A stretch of DNA of 64,000 bases, from positions 7,141,616 through 7,205,615 of the forward strand of contig NC_135015.1 in NCBI RefSeq assembly GCF_051020955.1, written 5' to 3'. The notes below the pieces were generated by a model. It did no database searches, was not told the DNA's origin, and saw only the letters and a program-made list of their open reading frames with translations. Positions 48,712 to 59,979 of this stretch are shown piece by piece. The position numbers and the translations under genes are program-made. Positions within the stretch are counted from its first letter, which is position 1; every line of letters starts with the position of its first letter. Source of the stretch: Megalopta genalis (lineage: Eukaryota > Arthropoda > Insecta > Hymenoptera > Halictidae).

Positions 48712-50269
48712 ATAATATCCTAAGTCTACGATAATGGATTTTCAGTGAATTGGGTCGTGTCTCTTTGTGACGATATAACAATATGGTTAAATACATGCAA
48801 CGAGCGTGTTTATGTAGGCTACATTGGCATTCAGATTTTGCCTGCATTCAATAAAAAGCCCCACCTAGTATTTTGTTTTCGTGTTTTATGACCGGATTTC
48901 GCAAATCGTGTTTCTACGTGCTGCTTTGAGTATATGGAATTGCTCCCACTCGCACATCAGTGAGCATAACGACCTTACCGGTGCAAAAAAGGGGTTGCCA
49001 CGCTTAACCGTCCTCATTACTCTCGTGATTCAACTACGGCCGTGTTTTTTCCTCCTCTGAAAATTATACTGAAATTAAAGGGTCAACGTTCTTGGTTCTT
49101 TAGTTCTTAGTCCCAATGTGAAACTAGTCCCAATGTCCCAATGTGAAACTCGTAATTTTTCCACTCGTAATTTTCGAGCGGAATAATTTTTTGGATATTG
49201 GATTAAACAATTTGGACCTTTTTTCCAATAAATATTCGCAAATATTTCAAACGATCTATCGACGAAACTGAAAGTTATTTTATGCCAAGTGACTAAAAAT
49301 ACGTTGCAGTATACGCGGCGTTATTTTCTACGCTGTAAACACAGTAATCGACGAAGCAGTATGATCGTTTTAGCAACGACAAAGGCTGACTTTTACTTGC
49401 TTCCGGGTGTATAGATCATGGCGTTGCAGTGTTCATCACGCGTCTGAAAAATATATCATTACCTTACCCGAGGACACGCCGATTACGAAACGTCGCACCA
49501 ATTTCTCAAAAGGCTAGAGTCCATATTCTGTCTACACCCCGAAGCTATGTACCAGCGGTTCCAGTCTTGGGAATGCAGTCTTCCGAATTCTGAAAAATCG
49601 GCTTGAAGCGATTGCTGCTATATATTTTAAAAAATGTATAAAAATATCAACAAGCTCAATTTTAGCATCGTGGACATTGTTAACACGCAATGCATACGTC
49701 AAGACTCCTAATAAAATATCGTATTCCTTTATAAAAACAAGATCGAAATGTTAAAACGATACATAACTCTTTAATAAGAATAAATGCGAATAGAATGTTA
49801 TAGGTTATAGTAGTTGGCGTATGCTGTAGAAAATGTGCGCACCAATTCACCGGTAGCTCTAATATAATTCTCGGCGTTTCCTTCATCCCCGTATTTGGCT
49901 CTATAGAAGTTTTTCCATTTCCTGGATTGAAACATGCCATGAAAGGACAGGGATGCAGTGGTGTTTCAACTTAGATAAAAATAATTGCTCAACTGAATTC
50001 ACACGGCAGTTCTTCGAAGTACATTTAAAATGCTGCACGAAAAAGGAGAAGCAACGCGCACCCGATGCAAATAAAACGTCCTGTGTGTAAAATATTTAAC
50101 GAGCGATTTGAAACTCTGCGGGTTGACATAGTTTTCACTGTCAAAGCGCCAGGTGTAAAGTGTATACCTCTGGGATCGATACGCCAAGATTTCGCAAGCA
50201 TTGCAAGTTTAATTCGCGAGCCACTTAACGCCGATAAATTACACCGTTTGATAGACGTATATTAGCGTA
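48712..50269. other. Spacer, nothing recognised
   Basis: AT-rich unique sequence. The phrase CCCAATGTGAAACT is duplicated near 49113 and 49138. Open frames are at most 102 codons and show no motif. Confidence 0.4.
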
Positions 50270-50391
50270 CAGTGACTCTTATTAATATTCGACCAGCTTT
50301 TAGAACGGAATAACTGTTTTAAAATAGGACTAAGCGACCCGAATCCTTTTTAGATGGTAGAAGCACTAGTTTACCAAACAATGACTAAAAT

Positions 50392-50397
<6 letters not shown>
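50270..50397 (+). mobile_element. Truncated left end of the palindromic MITE
   Basis: CAGTGACTCTTATTAATATTC onward aligns with 12454-12580: AACGGAATAACTGTTTTAAAA, GACTAAGCGACCCGAATCC, TTTTTAGATGGTAGAA and CAATGACTAAAATAC match in order. It ends in a CT microsatellite at 50398-50430. The other half is absent. Confidence 0.75.

Positions 50398-50430
<33 letters not shown>
50398..50430 (+). repeat. (CT)n microsatellite
   Basis: About sixteen CT dinucleotides directly abutting a truncated MITE. Confidence 0.95.
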
Positions 50431-50434
<4 letters not shown>

Positions 50435-50600
50435 GTTCTTTTATTTCATTTTATTTATTGAAATTTTATTTTTTGAAATTTTATTTTAGATAAAATAAAG
50501 AAACTATTATCTTCAATCGTTTCCGCTGATTGAACTGAAATTTCTCGGTTCAAGGTCACCCGAAGGTCGTGCCATAGCAGGTCGTTGAATTCTTTATATA

Positions 50601-50863
50601 TTAACACATTAAAGGCGGGAGTCGTAGTACTATGATTTATCTCGACTTCTCATAAATATGTACTTTAAAACATTTTTTGCAATTAGTGTTTAGTTCTTTT
50701 TTAATATTTCTTTTAGTTTTAAGAGTTTAAATAAACTTTTTTAAGTCTAAATTTGTTTATGATTACACAAAATATCGCCCGCTCTAGGACGAAAAACGAG
50801 GCGGGGCGGTCGCCGCGTTACCTAGCATACTTTCGTCAAGATCCCCCGCCTTTAATGCGTTAA
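50601..50863. mobile_element. piggyBac-like MITE, ACACATTAAAGGCGGG family
   Basis: TTAA flanks. Left ACACATTAAAGGCGGGAGTC, right CCCCCGCCTTTAATGCG. 263 bp, non-coding. Its right TTAA lies four bases from the start of the segmental duplication at 50867, so it sits exactly at that breakpoint. Confidence 0.82.
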
Positions 50864-50866
50864 TAC

Positions 50867-52188
50867 GAAGTAAAAAATATGCAGTGCAATTAAAACAAGA
50901 TTAAGATGACTCCGACTTTTTATTGAAAAAAATAACAATTTTTAAAAATTAAATGTTTCGTCGTATAGCAAAACAAGGAACCGATGAACATTTATACGAA
51001 ACTATTTTTGTCAGATTAACGGAAGCGCACGAAGAAAAGTGGTGAAAAGTTAAGGAAACACCCTGTACGTAGGGTGGAGCAGCGATTCTATTGGGTTGGC
51101 AACTAAGTAATTGCCGATTTCAGTTATAGATGTCTCTCACTCCCATTTTTATGATATCCGTAAATGTTATATTATAAAATTATTATTATTATTATTATTG
51201 TGTTATTTTTTATTATCCGTGAATGTTAGCAACTGGACAAATTGAATGCAGCGGTCAAGGAAAAGCGACCAGAATTGGTCAATCGTAAGGGTGTCATTTT
51301 CCACTAGGACAATGCTAGGCCGCACACGTCTTTGTCCACTCGGCAAAAATTGATGGATATTGGTTGGGAATTGATGTTACACCCACCATATAGCTCTGAT
51401 CTCGCGCCATCGGATTACCACTTATTTCGATCCCTGGACAACTCCCTTCGCGGTAAAACTTTTAATGACGATGACGCTGTAAAATCTCACTTAACTCAGT
51501 TTTTGGCCGAAAAGGATCAGACTTTCTACGAGCGTGGAATTTTCAAGTTGTCAGAGAGATGGCAAAAGGTCATCGAACAAAATGGAAAATACATTACAGA
51601 TTAAACTTCATTCCAAGTAAAAAAAAATTTTTTATTTCATTGAACAAATCGGCAATTACTTAGTTGCCAACCCAATAAATCGTTATCGTTCTTTGATCTT
51701 GCTCTTGTCTATTTTTGCACATAATTGCTTGTTAACCCCTTGTCGTGTAATTTTCTTCACAGTTACAATGAACAGATAATAAACATAAAATAATTTTTGT
51801 CAACTGTGATAATTTCTTAACACTTTATCTATCGGCAGTTTTCCGATACTTCTTTTAGATAGTCCATTAAATTATTTAGGTTAATGTAATGCAACAAGTT
51901 CAGTGGAAATTGTCTGCTATTATAATAATTGAAAAAGCTATTAATAGACTTCTGGTAAAAAAAGAAAATATACATTTATATTGTGTGCCGACATTTATTC
52001 GATGCTTAAACATTGACGACGAAAGAACAGAATTTTATTTCGACTTAAAAGGTATTAATATTCATACTGAACAGATTATTATTAAAAGTCTTCAGCACGC
52101 GAGTTAGGATAAAATACGACAAAAACTTTATCCACTACAGCACATTATACGTATAACTTTGAAATTACAAACTGATTTAACAATATTT
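50867..52188 (+). repeat. Segmental duplication, right copy
   Basis: Repeats 44966-46289. It lacks the outermost mariner left end, so this composite has only its inner mariner (51111-51691). Small differences include a few indels (ACAACTGTG versus CAACTGTG near 51800). Confidence 0.92.
51230..51604 (+). pseudogene. mariner transposase fragment with nonsense mutation
   Basis: Same 125-codon C-terminal remnant of a DD34D transposase as the copy at 45.3 kb, but with the frame intact at PSDYHLFRSLDNSL. A CAG-to-TAG change at 51305 replaces the Gln just before the DNARPH motif. Both retained catalytic aspartates (DNARPH, PSDY) are coded downstream of that stop. Ends YITD. The enclosing mariner is TA-flanked at 51109 and after 51691. 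Confidence 0.9.
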
Positions 52189-52837
52189 CGCGTTTTAGAC
52201 CACCGCGCGATCTAGCGTCGAGGGAGTTAGCCAGATATACCAGACCCTGCAGTACAGACACTTTTGCGAATGACGGCGGCGCATTCGTGGCTGAATAACG
52301 AAGACGAGGTTCAGTTTTTCCCGAAGTAGGATCGCGTGTGCAAGACACGGGGGAAAAAGAATGGAGGGAAGCAGACTGTACGTGGGTACTCGTGGAGATC
52401 GGACCGCGGGACGAGTGGCATTATCCCCGATGGTGTGTTGCGATTCATTCGTCATTGTCCGAGGGAGCCCTTTGTAGCAACGCGCGGGAATGGTTCACCG
52501 TGTGCGCTTATACCCGAGCTTATTCGGCGGAAAAAATAGTCGCGGCCGAGTATCATGAGCGCACGCATGCACGCGCGCGTGGGATTACGACACCAGCTCG
52601 CACTCGCGGGAGCGCGAACACTCGTCGCGGATCGTGTGCGCATGTAGGCCGTCGTAGAGTCCATCCCGGAGCTAAGTAGCATTAGATAAACAAAGTGGTA
52701 CACGGCACTCTGCGCGCGATTGCAAATAACGATCGACGATCGCTCTTGGTGATCGAGTTCAGGTCGTCGCGTTCGGTCGCACTTGCTGATCGAGTTCAAG
52801 ATTTTGAAACTATAACAACCGCCATGCGTAGATGTGT
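52189..52837. other. GC-rich unique block, no supported gene
   Basis: Open in overlapping frames up to 139 codons (52452-52871 minus; 52338-52679 plus), with no motif shared with known families. Confidence 0.35.
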
Positions 52838-53028
52838 TTAACCACTTAACACTGTAACAACAGTTATTCATTTTTTCTAAATTGTCGCAATATTTGATTC
52901 TATTGTTATCAAAATATAGGAGTGACAGTAAATGAAGACGTACGAGAAATAAAAATTGTCTGATTCTATTAGGGAAATTATTAAGAATGAAGCGTAGCTG
53001 TGAAAAAGATCGTTGTGCAAGGGGTTCA
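52838..53028. mobile_element. piggyBac-like MITE, CCCCTTGCAC family
   Basis: TTAACCACTTAACACTGTAAC on the left, GTTGTGCAAGGGGTTCA on the right. The segment with GAAATAAAAATTGTCTGATTC also occurs at 26133-26200 and 57801-57879, the latter ending AGTGCAAGGGGTTA. 191 bp, non-coding, with target sites TTAA and TTCA. Confidence 0.6.
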
Positions 53029-53711
53029 TGAACGAGTTGTACCGTTGAAATTAAGATGAGTGCAGTTGTTAAAAGATATCAGTACAAGTCGCTCAGCCCA
53101 CTCGCTGTCCGTAACTGCGAAACTGAGATTGATCAATCAGTTGTTCTCGTAGTTCTCGTAATAGAAACTCTGCTATGTATTTTGGACTTGATCGTGCAAA
53201 AGCGCGAAGATTGACCTGAAAATGTCATTCTAGTTGCTATCGGGCCGCGACGATTTATTAAGAATTTCTACGATCCAAACTGGGCGCAGTAATTGCGTCA
53301 AAAGGATAACTAAGCGATCGTTTCGTTCAGAGAAGTTACATCCCGCTGTAACCGAAAAATAATTAAGAGGTCGTGAGAATACTCTCACGCAGGCGGTTAA
53401 AAACTAAAGCTCTTCAAACAAGAAATTCTATTCAGTAGTCGCTCCCTTTGAAGGATTCGTTTAGGAGACTCTTTACAAAGGTTTCACCCTCTCTTCACGC
53501 CTTACTTGTCGACAACCCCGAAGGGTAACCCTAAGAACCACTCTATACGCCTTGAAACATCCCCGCAAAAATCTACATACGTTCCTACGACGTCCGTTTC
53601 CAGCAGCAGGATCCTTTCATCGATATCTAAAACTGAATATCGCGTGTCGCAAGGGTTCCCATGTCATCGAGCTGTTATTTCGGAACTCGTCAAGCACGAC
53701 TAGGCAGAACA
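53029..53711. other. Spacer, nothing recognised
   Basis: Unique sequence with short overlapping frames only. Confidence 0.4.
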
Positions 53712-54593
53712 TTGGGCTGGCAACTAAGCAATTGCCGATTTGTTCAATGAAATAAAAAATTTATTTTTTACTTGGAATGAAGTTTAATCTGTAACGTATT
53801 TTCCATTTTGTTCGATGACCTTTTGCCATCTCTCTGACAACTTGAAAATTCCACGCTCGTAGAAAGTCTGATCCTTTTCGGCCAAAAACTGAGTTAAGTG
53901 AGATTTTACAGCGTCATCGTCGTTAAAAGTTTTACCACGAAGGGAGTTGTCCAGGGATCGAAATAAGTGGTAATCCGATGGCGCGAGATCAGAGCTATAT
54001 GGTGGGTGTAACATCAATTCCCAACCAATATCCATCAATTTTTGCCGAGTGGACAAAGACGTGTGCGGCCTAGCATTGTCCTGCTGGAAAATGACACCTT
54101 TACGATTGACCAATTCTGGTCGCTTTTCCTTGGCCGCTGCATTCAATTTGTCCAGTTGCTAACATTCACGGATAATAAAAAAATAACACAATAATAACAA
54201 TAATAATAATTTTATAATATAACATTTACGGATATCATAAAAATGGGAGTGAGAGACATCTGTAACTGAAATCGGCAATTACTTAGTTGCCAACCCAATA
54301 GAATCGCTGCTCCACCCTACGTACAGGGTGTTTCCTTAACTTTTCACCACTTTTCTTCGTGCGCTTCCGTTAATCTGACAAAAATAGTTTCGTATAAATG
54401 TTCATCGGTTCCTTGTTTTGCTACACGACGAAACATGTAATTTTAAAAAATTGTTATTTTTTTCAATGAAAAGTCGGAGACATCTTAATCTTGTTTTAAT
54501 TGCACTGCATATTTTTTTTTACTTCGATATCATCAAAATGGGAGTGCGAGACATCTATAACTGAAATCAGCAATTACTTAGTTGCCAACCCAA
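53712..54593 (-). mobile_element. Double-ended mariner composite, copy 2
   Basis: Mirror image of 44896-45771. The shared end TTGGGCTGGCAACTAAGCAA lies at 53712, the inner second end at 54298 with TA after it, then the about 225-bp insert (TACAGGGTGTTTCCTTAAC onward), and the outer end at 54593 followed by TA. Flanking DNA differs from copy 1, so this is an independent insertion of the full composite. Confidence 0.9.
53784..54158 (-). pseudogene. mariner transposase C-terminal fragment, frame intact
   Basis: This is the only copy of the 125-codon remnant without a frameshift, stop or insertion. It reads QLDKLNAAAKEKRPELV, then DNARPHTSLSTRQKLM, HPPYSSDLAPSDYHLF and AEKDQTFYERGIFKLS, ending YVTD. 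The second and third catalytic aspartates are spaced by 34 residues, the mariner DD34D signature. The N-terminal helix-turn-helix domain and the first aspartate are deleted. An upstream TAG closes the frame on the 5' side. Any translation would give a catalytically dead fragment of about 120 residues. Confidence 0.9.
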
Positions 54594-55787
54594 TAGAATA
54601 CGAGCATCCACGCTTGATCCACCGGTAGTTTTCTATAATAATTGTTTCAAGGACGAAGATCCAAAGTTGGGAGATTCTTAAAAGATACCTCAAATGCGAC
54701 AGCAATCTTATTCATACTTCGATAAATTATTTGGTTCGATATTATGCTGCAAGTTCTTCTGAAATTATTATTTGATAACAATTTCATTGCGATCTGCATA
54801 ACGTAAGAATATTAAAAAATTCTTCTTTTTTATTATATACTATGTAACCCTATACAGGATCATTAGCAACGCACCTAAGTGCCTGATACATTCAAGATAT
54901 ATAACTAAATTCAGTAACAATAACTGTCCCTAATTAATGTGGTTCCACTTAATTGATGTGGTTCAACTTAGCTTCTCAACTTTAATCTGATTAAATAAAA
55001 TACTTTAATTTCATGGAATTTTTGAGGTGGTTATATCGGCAGTTTGAAGTGTTGAAACAAAAATTATTGAACTCCTTTCGCGTACAGCAGAATTGTTGAA
55101 AAGCCGATTGACAGGCTGTCGGCGAGTAAAATATTAAAAAGGGCTTAAAAATTCAAATAACGCGGTTGTTTGCTTATGCTGGCCCGTGTCCAAGTGTTAC
55201 AAACAGCTGGGGAGAATTGATAGATCGGAAGCAAATGAGGGAAACGCTGATAACGCACGGATAGGGATAATCATGCGGCACGCACGAGTTGTCGGAACCT
55301 TTTGAATGGCAGCCAGTCACGCCTCGGAGCAAAGACGCGCGCAGGGTGACGCATGCCGGGGTGAATAAACCGAAAGGGAAGAAGAAAGGTCGTCGAGACG
55401 CGGAACGATGACACATGCGAGCGGAAAGTAACGAACGCGGGCGAGCACCGAGAGAAAAGTTGCTAATGGAATAATTATTACCGACTCCGATAAGTAGACT
55501 GCGGAGTTTCTATGCGGAGACTTACGTTTCCCCAGATTAATAAGCGAGAATGATCATTGAAACAGCTTCTGCATCACGAACGATGTTAGCCGAGGTATCG
55601 AATCAAGTCTTTACTAATCCTTATTGAACGATTCAAAATTTTTCTTTCATCGAAATAATATATGGAATAATTAACATGTGCATTGGTGCGTGCACTGTGG
55701 AACTTTACGAGCACTCAGGTTTCCGCATCGGAGCAGTTTTCTCTATTACGAATGCTGTTAGGTGAGGAATAAAATTAAATATTTATT
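54594..55787. other. Spacer, nothing recognised
   Basis: AT-rich, with a GC-richer stretch at about 55290-55450. No frame over 80 codons and no motif. Confidence 0.4.
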
Positions 55788-56610
55788 AAGCTTTATCGAT
55801 ACAATTAGGATTTAACACTCCGATCTACCGACTAGTTGTAGTTGAAATATTATATAGTTTATAGTTTATATTATAGTTTATATAGTTTATATAAGCTTTA
55901 TCGATACAATTAGGATTTAACACTCCGATCTACCGACTAGTTGTAGTTGAAGTATTATATAGTTTATAGTTCATATTATAGTTTATATAGTTTATATAAG
56001 CTTTATCGATACAATTAGGATTTAACACTCCGATCTACCGACTAGTTGTAGTTGAAATATTATATAGTTTATAGTTTATATTATAGTTTATATAGTTTAT
56101 ATAAGCTTTATCGATACAATTAGGATTTAACACTCCGATCTACCGACTAGTTGTAGTTGAAGTATTATATAGTTTATAGTTTATATTATAGTTTATATAG
56201 TTTATATAAGCTTTATCGATACAATTAGGATTTAACACTCCGATCTACCGACTAGTTGTAGTTGAAGTATTATATAGTTTATAGTTCATATTATAGTTTA
56301 TATAGTTTATATAAGCTTTATCGATACAATTAGGATTTAACACTCCGATCTACCGACTAGTTGTAGTTGAAATATTATATAGTTTATAGTTTATATTATA
56401 GTTTATATAGTTTATATAAGCTTTATCGATACAATTAGGATTTAACACTCCGATCTACCGACTAGTTGTAGTTGAAATATTATATAGTTTATAGTTTATA
56501 TTATAGTTTATGTAGTTTATATAAGCTTTATCGATACAATTAGGACTTAGTACTCCGATCTACCGACTAGTTGTAGTTGTAGTATTATATAGTTGTAGTA
56601 TTGTAATACG
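55788..56610 (+). repeat. 105-bp tandem repeat, eight copies
   Basis: AAGCTTTATCGATACAATTA recurs at 55788, 55893, 55998, 56103, 56208, 56313, 56418 and 56523, exactly 105 bases apart. The last unit is diverged and partial. Variants (GAAATATT or GAAGTATT; AGTTTAT or AGTTCAT) are shared between non-adjacent units, suggesting block duplication. Each unit ends in a run of TATAGTTTATAT. Confidence 0.95.
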
Positions 56611-58640
56611 ATGGAAACGTGTACAATTACAATACACGATACATGGATTAATTTGTTTAGAGATGAACAAATTGTAATCGCAGATTGAATAACAGAGTTA
56701 GGAACAGTTATTTTCGTAAGATTAAAATGGTTTATTACATATAGCTAAATCTGTTTTATTTAATGTAATAAGGTATATTTTATAGTTTTCGACTGAATAA
56801 TAAAATTGTGTGACAATGAAAATCTGGAAAAACAACAGACTTTTGCGAACGAATCTGATGGTACGACGAACAGCATTTCCGGTAAAATTTTGGTAGGTAT
56901 TGTACAGGCTGTCCGGGGTGCGGAAAGTTTCCTCTACGACTGTACGGCTTGCCCTCGAGGGGTGGAAAATTTGGCAGGAACCACCTTACACATGTGGTCT
57001 CCTGAATCTTTCAGGGTGCGCCTCTGTGACGTGAATCGAACGTATTGTTTCACGAAACGACGAATACGCTGCAGACAGGCGAAGACTTCAGAATTTAAAG
57101 ACGATGTATAGGAATCTAACAGACATTTTTAATCGCTCGAATAATTGCATCTATTATTACCGAAATTGCTTCTGCAGTTTCAGTTCTCTTCTCTTCTACC
57201 TACAAATAATTGATGATAAGACACTTTCCTCTGTCCTTTAATATTCCATCCATAGCTAGAATATCGCACACCACGGACGCATGTCTTGCGCAGTAGAATG
57301 AGAACAGCCCCTGTCAGACAGATTGGTTTCCCTTCTTCCGTATATACAGAGCACAATGATATAAATACATAACTCAATTGCTTCGTGCTATCATGCAGTT
57401 TTTACAAAATGTCTCAATTTCAGATTTGAATCGCTACTTTTTTATAGTTACTTTTGTTCTTCACTTATATATATTATATAAATATTATATATATATATAT
57501 ATATATAATATAATCACAATAATATAGTAATATAATATAGTAATATATATAATATTATTATTATTATATATATTACTATATTATTGTGATTATATTATGT
57601 ATTTATATATAATAATATTATGTAATATATATTACAGTATAATACAGTAATATAGTAATATATATATTACTGTATTATTATATTACTATATTATTATGAT
57701 TATATTATGTATTTCATACATAATATACTAACTGTAAATGTTATTAAATTCTTCCAAATGCGAAGCAAAATTTGACTCTTCTGCTATCAGACTCTAAGAA
57801 TAAAAATAAACGAAGACATCCAAGAAACAAAAATTGTCTCGTTTTAATAGGGAAACGATTATCGTAGTGCAAGGGGTTAGTGTGCTACCACAATAGCAAA
57901 AGTATTTAAATGTTTATCAACGATATGTTGCTGTAACGTGCACGGATGGACGTTTTCGAGCGACGACTGTACCGTCGCTCTATAAATAAATGGAAAATAA
58001 AAAGGAACCTGATAAAGTGCGAGGAAGGTTGATTTTGGCGAGGAGCCTGAATTACGGGAACCCGTCGTGCTTTAATGCAAGGAGCCGTGTAGCTCGACGA
58101 CAAAGGGGTGAATAAGCCGTGGGCAAACATACAGCTGGGGATCGTTGTTTGACTCACGAAGTTTGAAACGGTAAACTGTAGTTAGAACGTCAGACAATCG
58201 CTCAACGTACGTCCAGAAGGAATACCAGAAACGAATTCTTGCTGAAAAGTTGAAAAAGAAAGCACCGCCTATACGAAAACAGCGTACGCGTGTCAAAGCA
58301 GAAGTTTCTCAGGGACTTTCACAAATATTGATTTCTGCTATCGGAACTCCATTAAAATTGTGGTCAGACAATTTCTATCACGGTGTTAGCTGTACAAGTC
58401 TGTAACGACTACTACTACTCATTTTCAATTCCCTATCCTTTCATTGACGGAAAAAGGGTACAAGATTAAATCACAAGGAAAAATTATAAAGATAAATTAT
58501 ACTTTTGTACGTATAATGTACCATCAAGACAATTCTGTTTTTCAGTTCGATGAATTCGCCTCAATAATTGATGGCGAATAATCGAACAATTTATAACGTT
58601 ATACATAAAAAAAACTTGAAGCTGACTTTGAAAATTATCT
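56611..58640. other. Spacer with AT-rich palindromic tract, no supported gene
   Basis: A 101-codon plus-strand frame (56806-57111) has six Cys but no recognised family and no splice context. 57470-57730 is described separately. A GC-richer stretch (57940-58300) shows a short hairpin (GAGCGACG with CGTCGCTC) near 57958. Confidence 0.35.
57465..57730. repeat. AT-rich palindromic tract
   Basis: Alternating AT with repeated self-complementary phrases. TATTACTATATTATTGTGA and the following TTATATTATGTATTT occur twice (about 57570 and 57680). ATATAGTAATATA pairs with TATATTACTATAT. Likely to form cruciforms. Confidence 0.8.
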
Positions 58641-59306
58641 TTAACACATTGACTGCCACGCGTATTTACAACAAAATCTCCTACAGGCCACCCGTGCCGC
58701 TATAGGAAGCGTGCGCTGTTAATTCATATCTGTTTCTGTTCCTGCATGAACAGTTGGAATCTTTGCCGAGTACCGAATGGTATAATTTAAAATCTCTGCC
58801 CTTATTTTTTTTCAATAATGAAAAGAGATCGGATTGCCCGGAAGGAGAAGCATAAATAAAATTACATCGTCAGATTCTGATTTGGATACTGATAAATATA
58901 ATCTTAGTGATAATGAATGTTATGAAGATACTATTGACGAGATTTTACGAGAATTGGTCATGGAAGAAGAAAGAAATGTTGATGATACCGAGGAAGCTAC
59001 AGTTCAAATAAAAGATACGAAATGGACCGATCAGAGGCACGAGCATATCTGAAAAAACCATCAACTTTTTGTTCAAGCTGTCCTGATCAACCTCAACTTT
59101 GCAGAGAATGTTTTAATGTTATACACTGCGAATAATTTTTTTAATAAACCATTTTTATAAGAATTCAATAGTTTCATCACCTTCTGTAAAATATTTGTCG
59201 AAATATTTTCGGAAATCCTTTGTAAGTAGTCAAATCAGCGTCACCCGAATTACGGGTGACGTGGCCTGATGAGAACGTGTTAAAGTCAACGCAGTCAACG
59301 TGTTAA
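58641..59306 (+). mobile_element. Internally deleted piggyBac element, copy 2
   Basis: TTAA-flanked, with ends ACACATTGACTGCC and GCAGTCAACGTGT. Nearly identical to 31021-31702 over the whole body and with the same internal deletion junction. The right end differs: the second CACCCG hairpin is replaced by GAACGTGTTAAAGTCAACG. Confidence 0.9.
58818..59135 (+). pseudogene. piggyBac transposase remnant: acidic N-terminus plus C-terminal Cys-rich domain, copy 2
   Basis: Same organisation as the remnant at 31.2 kb. ATG at 58818, a one-base shift, then a 72-residue acidic frame ending at TGA 59050-59052, followed in another frame by the zinc-binding tail FCSSCP, LCRECF, IHCE ending at 59135. Only about three residues differ between the two acidic frames (Asn/Asp, Tyr/Asp, Gln/His), so the copies are young. 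The catalytic core is absent. As a host-usable product it could at most be a short acidic peptide; that is speculation. Confidence 0.85.
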
Positions 59307-59979
59307 ACAAGAGACCATCCAGGTGGTGTCTGGAAATATTTCTTGCTGCCGCTGTAGTATCAATGACCGTCTGGAATCTGGAATATCGACGCGCACTGTT
59401 CTCTCTATACGGCTCGGATTGGTCCACCCTGTCTTTGTATCGGGGGCTCGCAGCGTGCTGGCTGTTTCCGAAACAATGCTACGTACGCCCTCTCATTACT
59501 GAAGATTGCGGCCACGTTCCTAGACTTTTATTGTTGCTTTTTTTTTCTTCGCGTTCCTGTTTTGTCCATTTCAAACGGGACACGAGACAACGCCGAAGAA
59601 AGGACAAATAATAAGAATGCCACTGCAAGCCACCGTTGCCGTCGCCCAGTAGGAATGGCCGCATTAATAAGCGCCATTTTGGGGAGTTCGTAGAAGCTAT
59701 TCGATCGGTGTTTCAAAGATTGCCGCATCCCGCAGTAAGCAGTTTATGCATTGCCGTTATTAACAGACAGAAATAATATGCTTGTACAATTATTCAGATC
59801 GTAGAAATACTTTTTATCGCGGTATCGTGTAATAAAAAATATAATTATAAGTATAAATAAATATATATAATATAAATAAATATTATAATTATATTATAAT
59901 ATAAAATATTATAATATAAATAAATATATATAATTATATAAATAAATATATATAAGTATAATCGATAAATGGGGAGCAC
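59307..59979. other. Spacer with AT-rich tract
   Basis: 59310-59760 is moderately GC-rich with overlapping frames up to 103 codons and no motif. 59830-59965 is AT-rich low complexity (TATAAATAAATATATATAA). Confidence 0.4.

Noticed and set aside
56806..57111. 101-codon frame with several cysteines
   Set aside because: Considered as a secreted Cys-rich peptide, but there is no signal peptide, no cysteine pattern I know and no splice sites.
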